A DNA stretch of 6,091 bases, from NCBI GenBank assembly GCA_041591915.1, contig JBFHRB010000203.1, forward strand, positions 1 through 6,091, read 5' to 3'. Position numbers and translations under genes: made by a program. The notes below the pieces were generated by a model. The model worked only from the letters and a program-made list of their open reading frames with translations. It ran no database searches and was not told the DNA's origin. Positions 1-5,652 of the stretch are shown piece by piece. This DNA is from JBFHRB01 sp041591915 (GTDB lineage: Bacteria; Actinomycetota; Nitriliruptoria; Nitriliruptorales; Nitriliruptoraceae). Each line of letters opens with the position of its first letter. The first letter of the stretch is position 1.

Positions 1-612
1 GATGAAGTTGCCCGGCGTGATCTCGTTGCGGAACGACTTGCCCATCTGGGCGATGCCGAACGGCGGCTTCTTGCGGCTGGCGCGCTGCACGGTCATGAAG
101 TTCACGAACATGCCCTGCGCGGTCTCGGGACGCAGCCACACGACGGCGGAGTCGTCCTCGATCGGGCCCGAGTAGGTCTTGAACATGAGGTTGAAGTTGC
201 GCGGGTCCCCGAACTTCTGCTCCCCACAGTTGGGGCAGCTGAGTGTCCCCTCGGCGGTCTCGCTGCCCAGCTGCGCCTCGCGCAGATGGTCCTCACGGAA
301 GCGGTGGTTGCAGTTCGCGCACTCGACCAGAGGGTCGGAGAAGTTCTCGAGGTGGCCGGACGCCTCCCAGACCTCGGTCGGGCCGAGGACGGCCTGCTCC
401 ATGCCGACGACCTCGTCGCGCAGCTGGACGACGGTGCGCCACCACTGCTTCTTGACGTTCTCCTTGAGCTCGACCCCGAGCGGGCCGTAGTCCCAGGTGG
501 AGCGGACGCCGCCGTAGATCTCGGCGGTCGGGAAGATGATGCCGCGGCGCTTGCACAGCTCGACGATGGTCGCGAGCTCGACGGACACGGACGGCTGGGG
601 CACGTCAGACAC
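1..612 (-). CDS. glyS: Glycyl-tRNA synthetase, N-terminal part (cut by left edge)
   Basis: This is the first 204 codons of a class II glycyl-tRNA synthetase of the single-chain, dimeric type, which charges tRNA-Gly with glycine in the cytosol. Visible features include the N-terminal stretch around residues 20-50 (RGIIFPTAEIYGG, then STWDYGPLG). Two CxxC pairs (C98/C101 and C126/C129) form a zinc-ribbon insertion. The motif 2 region has RPETAQGMFVNF at 161-172 and GKSFRNEITPG at 191-201. Relatives are roughly 450-470 residues, so more than half lies beyond the left edge. The GTG at 612-610 is chosen as start because AGGGA lies nine bases upstream (626-622) and the conserved sequence begins shortly after; a second in-frame GTG at 603 would remove three residues. 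The gene is divergent from the thioesterase at 724. The family call is firm; the start is likely. Confidence 0.95.
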   Translation of the reverse strand, partial: MSDVPQPSVSVELATIVELCKRRGIIFPTAEIYGGVRSTWDYGPLGVELKENVKKQWWRTVVQLRDEVVGMEQAVLGPTEVWEASGHLENFSDPLVECANCNHRFREDHLREAQLGSETAEGTLSCPNCGEQKFGDPRNFNLMFKTYSGPIEDDSAVVWLRPETAQGMFVNFMTVQRASRKKPPFGIAQMGKSFRNEITPGNFI

Positions 613-723
613 GATGAGAGGTCCCTGGTCGTGGGCGCGCGGCTGGCTGCGGCGCGCGGTCGGGAGATGAGGTCGGTCGAGACTACCGTCCGGGCCCACT
701 CCCCTACCTCCCCGGAGGTGCGC
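613..723. promoter_or_regulatory. Divergent intergenic spacer between glyS and the thioesterase gene
   Basis: This spacer of 111 bases separates two divergent starts, so it should carry promoters for both. I see no convincing -35/-10 pair in either direction. TACCGT at 684-689 (plus) and TAGTCT at 690-685 (minus) resemble -10 boxes but lack a matching -35. The glyS ribosome site (AGGGA, 626-622) and the thioesterase ribosome site (GGAGG, 714-718) are the only clear signals. No T-box-like leader precedes glyS; the space is too short for one. Confidence 0.5.
706..719 (+). promoter_or_regulatory. Inverted repeat enclosing the thioesterase ribosome-binding site
   Basis: ACCTCC (706-711), two C bases, then GGAGGT (714-719) is a perfect six-base inverted repeat. 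The right arm contains the GGAGG Shine-Dalgarno element, five bases before the GTG at 724. In RNA the left arm could pair with the ribosome site; with five pairs and a four-base loop the hairpin is small but GC-rich. The repeat is seen directly; any regulatory effect is inference. Confidence 0.45.
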
Positions 724-1539
724 GTGGCGACCACCTTCGAGACCGACACCGCCGTCGAGCAGATCGGCGACGGCCGGTGGCGCGGCATCGTCAACGACCG
801 CTACGCGATCCCCGGCGGGAGCCCCAACGGCGGCTACGTGATGGCCATGGCGGCTCGCGCGATGGCCGCCGCCGCCCAGCGCCCGCACCCGGTCTCGGTC
901 ACCGCCCACTTCGCGGGCCCGGCCGAGCACGGCCCGGCGGACATCGACGTGACCATCGTCCGGCCCGGCGGACGCCATGCGACCGTGCAGGCGACGTTCA
1001 CCCAGGAAGGGCGGCCCCGGCTCGCCCTGGTCGGGACCTTCGCGGACCTCGACCGCGCCGAGGGCGCCACCAGGGTCGTCGGGTCCCCACCGGACCTGCC
1101 GCCACGCGAGGAGTGCGCCGGGTGGATGGAGGCCGGGGCCGACGACCCTCGGGTACCCGAGATCGCCCGGAGGCTCGACGCACGGATCCACCCCGACCAC
1201 TTCGGCTGGACCGGCGGCGAGCCGAGCGGCAGCGGCCGCATCGACGCCCACGTCCGTCTGCGCGAGGACGAGGAGGTCGATGCCTTCGGGCTCATCTTCC
1301 TCATGGACTGCCTCGCGCCGCCGGCCTTCGACCTCGGCCTGCCCTTCGGCTGGGTGCCGACCGTGGAACTGACCGTGCAGCTGCGGCGCCCACGCACCAC
1401 CGGCTGGTCGAAGGCCGCGTTCTCGACGCGGTACGTGACCGACGGCTACCTCGAGGAGGACGGGGAGCTGTGGTCGCCCGACGGCGACCTGCTCGCCATC
1501 AGCCGCCAACTCGCGCTGGCGCCCAGGCCCTTCGGCTAG
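724..1539 (+). CDS. Acyl-CoA thioesterase-like double-hotdog protein
   Basis: A 271-residue cytosolic protein of the TesB-like, two-hotdog thioesterase group (4HBT_3-type), expected to hydrolyse acyl-CoA thioesters. The first hotdog carries the N-terminal pattern IPGGSPNGGYVMAMAARAM (about 29-47), then a strand-rich stretch (VSVTAHFAGPAEHGPADI, 57-74) typical of this family. The second includes LMDCLAPPAFDLG (193-205), VPTVELTVQLRRP (211-223) and WSPDGDLLAISRQLAL (250-265), the usual C-terminal signature. The frame is open back to an ATG at 286 inside antisense glyS. The GTG at 724 is preferred because GGAGG lies five bases before it and the fold begins just downstream; an ATG at 667 is less likely. 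Its stop is one base from the stop of the convergent operon. The acyl substrate cannot be told from sequence. Confidence 0.88.
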   Translation: MATTFETDTAVEQIGDGRWRGIVNDRYAIPGGSPNGGYVMAMAARAMAAAAQRPHPVSVTAHFAGPAEHGPADIDVTIVRPGGRHATVQATFTQEGRPRLALVGTFADLDRAEGATRVVGSPPDLPPREECAGWMEAGADDPRVPEIARRLDARIHPDHFGWTGGEPSGSGRIDAHVRLREDEEVDAFGLIFLMDCLAPPAFDLGLPFGWVPTVELTVQLRRPRTTGWSKAAFSTRYVTDGYLEEDGELWSPDGDLLAISRQLALAPRPFG

Positions 1540-1540
1540 C

Positions 1541-1696
1541 TCACTCGTCGGCGTACCGGACGCATTCGATCACCGAACGAACCGTCTCCTGGATCAGAGG
1601 TTCGGGGGCATCGCGACTGACCGCGACAAGCACGCCGTCCCGCTCAACCAGCCTGACGCCCCGCGGGCCCTGCACGTCCATACCGTCCTCGCTCAC
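1541..1696 (-). CDS. Small unrecognised protein, last gene of the operon
   Basis: A 51-residue reading frame that I do not recognise. The GTG at 1696-1694 overlaps the tautomerase TGA as GTGA, a typical coupled start. An alternative ATG at 1681 has GAGGA four bases upstream and would give 46 residues. The C-terminal part looks like a real small fold: short strands around GVRLVERDGVLVAVSRD, then an amphipathic helix around PLIQETVRSVIECVRYADE. It is acidic overall, with one cysteine and no signal peptide or membrane segment. The same frame continues upstream of 1696, but there it is out of phase with the tautomerase, which is clearly the real product. A +1 frameshift fusing the two is possible but has no support. 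The close coupling suggests it works with, or is co-expressed with, the tautomerase. Confidence 0.6.
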   Translation of the reverse strand: MSEDGMDVQGPRGVRLVERDGVLVAVSRDAPEPLIQETVRSVIECVRYADE

Positions 1697-2040
1697 CACG
1701 ACAGGATGCGGCCTCCCGCGTACACCTCGCCGGAGCGCACGGGCGTGAAGCGGGCCCAGACGTCCTCGCGCGGGATGCCCAGGCCCTCGGCGACGACGCG
1801 TGCGGCTGCCTCGAGGCCCCCGCGTACGGCAGCCACGGCGGTATCGCGCTGCAGCAGCTCGACGTAGGCGATGCGGCCGAGGTGGCCGCCGACGGTCTGC
1901 GCGATCACCGCGTCGTAGGTGCACCAGACGTCGTGGACGTCGCAGGAGACGCCGGAGGCGACGGCCCGCGCCAGCTCGTTGAGCAGGGCCTCCGCATGGT
2001 CGGGCACGATCTCGGGCCCGCGTACGTGCACGATCGGCAT
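1693..2040 (-). CDS. Tautomerase-superfamily protein with two beta-alpha-beta units
   Basis: A 115-residue protein of the tautomerase superfamily (4-oxalocrotonate tautomerase, cis-CaaD and MSAD relatives), cytosolic enzymes that use an N-terminal proline as catalytic base or acid. The start is MPIVHVRG, so removal of Met exposes Pro at position 1. The first beta-alpha-beta unit spans about 1-50. The second runs from RIAYVELLQRD (56-66) through an Ala-rich helix to GLGIPREDVWARF (86-98) and VYAGG (106-110), the classical 4-OT ending. The second unit lacks the starting proline, as in fused trimeric members with one active proline per chain. The ATG at 2040 is chosen over one at 2052 because GGAGG (2050-2046) lies five bases upstream and Pro must follow Met. 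It follows the transglutaminase gene after 32 bases. The substrate is unknown. Confidence 0.85.
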   Translation of the reverse strand: MPIVHVRGPEIVPDHAEALLNELARAVASGVSCDVHDVWCTYDAVIAQTVGGHLGRIAYVELLQRDTAVAAVRGGLEAAARVVAEGLGIPREDVWARFTPVRSGEVYAGGRILSW

Positions 2041-2052
2041 CGCAACCTCCAC

Positions 2053-2067
2053 GGTTCACCGCGAACC
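2053..2067. repeat. Short inverted repeat between transglutaminase and tautomerase genes
   Basis: GGTTC (2053-2057), five bases, then GAACC (2063-2067) form a five-base inverted repeat in the only real gap inside the operon. There is no run of U in the minus-strand transcript after it, so it is not a convincing terminator. A weak mRNA hairpin just upstream of the tautomerase ribosome site is possible. Confidence 0.3.
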
Positions 2068-2072
2068 TAGGC

Positions 2073-2957
2073 CTACTGCTGCTGCTGCTGTGCGGCCACC
2101 ATGCGCCGAAGCTCCACGTGCACGCCCAGCGTGTGCTCAGCCGAGCCGCTGTAGACCCCCCGCAGTGGTGTCACGTCGTCGTAGTCTCGGCCGTGGCCGA
2201 TCTTGATGTGGCGCACGCCGATCTCCTGGCGGTTGGTCGGGTCGAGGCCCCACCATCCGTGCCCGGGGATCGCCACCTCGACCCAGGCGTGGGTCTGCAC
2301 CTCGATGCGGTCGTCGCCGGGGTCGTCGCCCGCCTGTCCATCGCGTGCGAACAGGTACCCGGACACGTAACGGGCCGGGATGCCCACCGACCGGCACATC
2401 CCGACCATGAGGTGGGCGAAGTCCTGGCAGACGCCACGGCGGCTCGCGAGGACCTCCTCGATCGGCACGCCGACGTACGTGTCGCCGTCCTGGTCGTACT
2501 CGAAGCCGGTCCCGATGTAGCGATGCAGCGACAGCACGGCACCGACGACGTCGTCGCCGGCCTCCTCGACACGTTCGCGAGCGGGCCCCGCGATGTCGTC
2601 GGTCCAGCTCACGTGGGGCGAGCGGCTGAGGTAGTCGAGGTGGAGGTCGCGGAAGGCCGGGTCGTCGAGTTCGTACCGCCGCGGCGAGGCCGTCACCCGC
2701 GCCGGCACCGAGGTCTCGACGGTCGCCTCGGCCGTGACCTCGAGGCGGTCGTGGGTCGCCCGCACGCCGAAGGTGTCGACGCGGGTGCCCCAGTAGTCGC
2801 TGTAGCTCCAGACACGCGAGGACGGCCTCGTCCGGACGTCGTAGTGCAACAGCTGCTGGCGCCCGTCGCTCGCCGGTGCGGCGCGGAGCTCGTTCTGCGA
2901 CTCGGCGACCGGCCCGTCGTAGTCGAACACGGTCGTGAAGACGATGTCGTAGCGCAT
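2073..2957 (-). CDS. Transglutaminase-like cysteine protease/amidase family protein
   Basis: A 294-residue protein with the bacterial transglutaminase N-terminal domain (about 1-100, starting MRYDIVFTTVFDYDGPV) and a transglutaminase core (about 120-245). The catalytic triad is complete: Cys177 in RRGVCQDFAH, His223 in THAWVEV and Asp239 in GLDPTN. The order matches Rv2409c-type proteins, which are predicted peptidases or amidases rather than protein crosslinkers. No signal peptide is seen, so a cytosolic location is likely. The ATG shares its A with the alpha-E stop (TGATG at 2959-2955); the upstream Shine-Dalgarno is weak, so translation is probably coupled. The protein ends in five glutamines encoded by five identical CAG codons, an unusual tail. 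The family call is firm; the substrate is unknown. Confidence 0.94.
   Translation of the reverse strand: MRYDIVFTTVFDYDGPVAESQNELRAAPASDGRQQLLHYDVRTRPSSRVWSYSDYWGTRVDTFGVRATHDRLEVTAEATVETSVPARVTASPRRYELDDPAFRDLHLDYLSRSPHVSWTDDIAGPARERVEEAGDDVVGAVLSLHRYIGTGFEYDQDGDTYVGVPIEEVLASRRGVCQDFAHLMVGMCRSVGIPARYVSGYLFARDGQAGDDPGDDRIEVQTHAWVEVAIPGHGWWGLDPTNRQEIGVRHIKIGHGRDYDDVTPLRGVYSGSAEHTLGVHVELRRMVAAQQQQQ
2076..2090. repeat. Trinucleotide repeat (CTG)5, encoding a C-terminal polyglutamine tail
   Basis: Five perfect CTG units on the plus strand read as five CAG codons on the minus strand, directly before the transglutaminase stop (TAG, 2075-2073). All five Gln use one codon, so this is a true microsatellite that could gain or lose units by slippage without shifting the frame. 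Confidence 0.85.
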
Positions 2958-3916
2958 CAGCTCGTCCCGACCGCGTGGAGGGAACCGACCGGGGTCTGTT
3001 GGAAGAACTCCTCGCGAACGGCCGCAGCCACCTCGAGCACCTCCACCTGGACCTGCTCGAGCGCGTCCTGCAACCCCTCGTCGAGGAGCTCGTCGACGTT
3101 GCGGTACTCGATCGCCGCACGCACCCGTCCGAGTCGGCGACGAGCCGTGCCACCCACCGAGCCGCCGCTGAGGCGCTCGAGCTGGGCCTCCCCCGCCTGC
3201 AGGCAGAACAGGACCGATCGAGGGAAGACCGGCGACAGGAGCAGGAACTCGACCACGTCGCGCGGGTCCATCGACGAGCGGTACGACTTGCGGAAGGCCT
3301 CGAACGCCGACACCGACTTGAGCACCGCGACCCAGTGGTGGAACGCCGTCGAGGCCGCCGACTCGACGAGGGCCGTGTAGCGGATCGACAGCAACCGACA
3401 GGTCATCTCGCAGCGCTCGAGCATCCGGCCCAGCGTCATGAAGCGCCAGCCGTCGTCGCGCGGCATCGTCTCGGTCGCCACGCCCGTGATGAGCTGACCG
3501 CCCCGCTTGACCTCGCGGAACAGGTCGTACGGCTGGGCCAGGTCGGCGGCGAGGTCACGGGACTTCAGCTGGAGGTAGAGGCCGTTCGTGGCCTCCCACA
3601 GCTCGGTGGACACGAGCTCGCGGACGCTGCGGACGTTCTCGCGCGCGTTGGTGACGGACGCCATGACCGAGCCCGGGTTCGACTCGTCACTCACCAGGAA
3701 CCGGATGATGGCTGCGGGGTCGACGTCGTCGTGCAGGCGGGCGTAGGCCTCGTCGAGGTGCAGGACCTCGAGCAGCTGAACCCAGGCGAGGCGGACCTCG
3801 GCCGGCGGGGACTCGAGGAGGCCGTGGTAGGTCACGTCGACCATGCGAGCGGTGTCCTCGGCCCGCTCGGCGTAGCGGCCGGCCCAGAAGAGGTTCTCCG
3901 CGAGTCGCGCAAGCAT
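2957..3916 (-). CDS. Alpha-E domain protein (DUF403 family)
   Basis: A 319-residue, mostly helical protein of the alpha-E family, about the usual length. The N-terminus MLARLAENLFWAGRYAERAEDTARMVDV (1-28, shown in part: ENLFWAGRYAERAEDTAR) is the family hallmark. Later signatures include SVMASVTNARENVRSVRELVSTELWEATN in the middle third (see NARENVRSVR) and LERCEMTCRLL. No enzymatic motif is known for this family; it occurs next to circularly permuted ATP-grasp and transglutaminase genes and is presumed to be their partner, here as in the Rv2410c context. GGAGG (3928-3924) lies seven bases before the ATG, and that ATG overlaps the upstream stop as TGATG. The stop in turn overlaps the transglutaminase start. 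There is no signal peptide. The family call is firm; its molecular role is inferred from context only. Confidence 0.94.
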   Translation of the reverse strand: MLARLAENLFWAGRYAERAEDTARMVDVTYHGLLESPPAEVRLAWVQLLEVLHLDEAYARLHDDVDPAAIIRFLVSDESNPGSVMASVTNARENVRSVRELVSTELWEATNGLYLQLKSRDLAADLAQPYDLFREVKRGGQLITGVATETMPRDDGWRFMTLGRMLERCEMTCRLLSIRYTALVESAASTAFHHWVAVLKSVSAFEAFRKSYRSSMDPRDVVEFLLLSPVFPRSVLFCLQAGEAQLERLSGGSVGGTARRRLGRVRAAIEYRNVDELLDEGLQDALEQVQVEVLEVAAAVREEFFQQTPVGSLHAVGTS

Positions 3917-5400
3917 CAGCCGTCCTCCAGGACCCAGGTGTCCTTCGACCCGCCACCCTGCGAGGAGTTCACGACGAGCGATCCCTTCCGCAGCGCCACG
4001 CGGGTGAGGCCGCCGGGGATGACCTCGATCTCCTCGCCCGCGATGACGAACGGCCGCAGGTCGATGTGGCGACCCTCGATCGCATCGTCGTCGACGAGTG
4101 ACGGGTGCCGCGACAGCTGCACGACCTCCTGCGCGATGTAGCCGCGCGGGTCGGCCTCGATCCTGGCCTTCATCTCCCGACGCTCCTCGGCCGTCGACGC
4201 CGGACCGATCAGCATGCCGTAGCCGCCGGACTCGGCGACCGGCTTGACGACGAGCTCCTCGAGCCGATCGAGCACGATCGCGCGCTGCTCGGCATCCCAG
4301 AGCAGGTACGTGTCGACGTTGGCGAGGATGGGCTCCTCGTCGAGGTAGTAGCGGATGAAGTCCGGCACGTAGGCGTAGACGGCCTTGTCGTCCGCGACCC
4401 CGTTGCCGAGGGCGTTGGCGATGGTGACGTTGCCGGCACGGGCGGCCGAGATGAGGCCGGGGACGCCGAGCATCGAGTCGGGGCGGAGCACGACCGGGTC
4501 GAGGAAGTCGTCATCGAGGCGCCGGTAGATCACGTCGATGCGCCGCAGGCCACGCGTCGTCCGCATGTACACGACGTGCTCGTCGACGACGAGGTCGCGG
4601 CCCTCGACGAGCTCGACGCCCATCTGGCGCGCGAGGAAGGCGTGCTCGAAGTACGCCGAGTTGTAGACGCCAGGCGTGAGGACGACGACGCGCGGGTCCT
4701 CCCCCGCAGCCGGCGGGGCCACCGAGCGCAAGGCTCGGAGCAGCAGCTGGCCGTAGTGGTCGACCGACCGAACGTGGTGCTGCGCGAACGACAGTGGCAG
4801 CACGCGGGTCATGGCGGCGCGGTTCTCGAGCACGTAGCTGATGCCGCTGGGGTTGCGGAGGTTGTCCTCGAGCACGCGGTAGGTGCCCTCGTCGTCGCGC
4901 ACGAGGTCGATGCCGGCGATGAGGCAGCGGGCGCCGTGCAGGGCCGGGATGCCGAAGGCCTCACGCCGGAAGCCGTCGGCCGACGCGATCAGCCAGCGCG
5001 GGACGACCCCGTCGTTGAGCGCCGCACGCTCGCCGTCGTAGAGGTCGTCGAGGAAGCGGTTGAGGGCCTTGACCCGCTGGACCAGGCCGGCTTCGACCTC
5101 GGCCCACTCCTGCGCGGGGATGACGCGCGGGATGAGGTCCATCGGGAAGGTGCGCTCGGTCCCGGCCTCGTCGCCGTAGACCGTGAAGGTGATGCCCTGC
5201 GTCCGGAAGATCTGGTCGCGCAGGCGCTCGCGCCTGCGGAGCTCGGACGGGTCGAAGGAGCGCAGGCGGTCGACGAGGTTGCGGTAGTGCGGCCGTGGGG
5301 TGCCGTCGGCCTCGAAGACCTCGTCGAAGAAGCCGTCGGTCGCGTAGCCGTCGAAGAGGTCGACGGCTGCGTCGGTCGTGGGCTCCCGCTGCTCCAGCAT
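3916..5400 (-). CDS. Circularly permuted type 2 ATP-grasp protein (amide ligase-like)
   Basis: A 494-residue protein of the circularly permuted ATP-grasp family (DUF404/DUF407, Rv2411c-like). These are predicted ATP-dependent carboxylate-amine ligases, cytosolic, that form amide bonds on a small peptide or protein. Visible signatures, in order, are LFDGYATDGFFDEVFEADG (15-33), RVLEDNLRNPSGISYVLENR (175-194), VYNSAYFEHAFLARQMG (245-261), VVKPVAESGGYGM (384-396, glycine-rich nucleotide loop), HIDLRPFV (445-452) and NSSQGGGSKDTWVLEDG (478-494). The set is full length with no broken motif. The ATG at 5400 is the first ATG after an in-frame TAA at 5430-5428. It has no clear Shine-Dalgarno, so a leaderless or short-leader mRNA is possible. 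It is the first gene of the operon and ends in a TGATG overlap with the alpha-E gene. Confidence 0.95.
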   Translation of the reverse strand: MLEQREPTTDAAVDLFDGYATDGFFDEVFEADGTPRPHYRNLVDRLRSFDPSELRRRERLRDQIFRTQGITFTVYGDEAGTERTFPMDLIPRVIPAQEWAEVEAGLVQRVKALNRFLDDLYDGERAALNDGVVPRWLIASADGFRREAFGIPALHGARCLIAGIDLVRDDEGTYRVLEDNLRNPSGISYVLENRAAMTRVLPLSFAQHHVRSVDHYGQLLLRALRSVAPPAAGEDPRVVVLTPGVYNSAYFEHAFLARQMGVELVEGRDLVVDEHVVYMRTTRGLRRIDVIYRRLDDDFLDPVVLRPDSMLGVPGLISAARAGNVTIANALGNGVADDKAVYAYVPDFIRYYLDEEPILANVDTYLLWDAEQRAIVLDRLEELVVKPVAESGGYGMLIGPASTAEERREMKARIEADPRGYIAQEVVQLSRHPSLVDDDAIEGRHIDLRPFVIAGEEIEVIPGGLTRVALRKGSLVVNSSQGGGSKDTWVLEDG

Positions 5401-5652
5401 CGTGGGTCGCAGGCTACGGCGGCGACGTTACGGATGCGTGTCGTCCGGCAAGGTGCTGCCGATCACCCCCAGGAGGTCCCGCCCCGGGCCTTGCCGCCCC
5501 ACGCCGCGCCGCCCCCGTCGTGCTGCACCCAGTCGCTCCAGCCCGGGTCGGTCGACGAGGTCGACGTGTCCGACACGGTTCCACCAGCGTCGAGGACGGC
5601 AGCCGCCTCGTCGCCGATCGTCGCGGCGCCCCGGACGATCAGCCGAGTCAGG
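5401..5652. other. Ambiguous region between the operon start and the acylase fragment
   Basis: No gene can be assigned firmly in these 252 bases. Two codon-aligned open frames compete. On plus, a frame with an ATG at 5434 (also TTG 5491, GTG 5566) runs into the acylase; its product is Pro/Ala/Arg/Ser-rich and has no Shine-Dalgarno before the ATG. A stretch at 5584-5622 (SRTAAASSPIVAA) loosely resembles the start of an acylase beta chain, but the normal S-N and D-P-H residues are missing. On minus, a frame ending at 5463 reads RGAATIGDEAAAVLDAGG then DPGWSDWVQHDGGG, which could be the C-terminus of a gene upstream of the operon. In both frames the third positions coincide, and G/C at the 5463-5580 third positions is about 95%. 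The region is therefore probably coding, but the strand is undecided. Confidence 0.4.
5425..5451 (-). promoter_or_regulatory. Possible promoter of the ATP-grasp operon
   Basis: Read on the minus strand, TTGCCG (5451-5446) and TAACGT (5430-5425) resemble -35 and -10 hexamers. They are 15 bases apart, shorter than the usual 17, and lie about 25 bases before the ATG. Such a position would give a short leader, which fits the missing Shine-Dalgarno element. Both hexamers are imperfect and GC-rich DNA yields chance matches, so this is weak. Confidence 0.2.

Noticed and set aside
286..723. An upstream extension of the thioesterase frame starting with ATG at 286 (or ATG at 667).
   Set aside because: The part up to 612 is antisense to conserved glyS sequence, and the best ribosome site (714-718) points to the GTG at 724.
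2118..4141. Long plus-strand open frames over the alpha-E and transglutaminase genes.
   Set aside because: Their translations are His/Arg/Val/Asp-rich without domain motifs, and the minus strand holds recognisable full-length proteins with intact motifs.
4441..5650. A plus-strand frame with no stop codon for over 1.2 kb, in phase with the acylase frame, opposite the ATP-grasp gene.
   Set aside because: It is codon-aligned with the minus-strand gene, so a stop would need TTA, CTA or TCA codons there, which are rare at this G+C. The minus-strand product has all family motifs, so the open frame is a shadow and cannot supply an acylase alpha chain.
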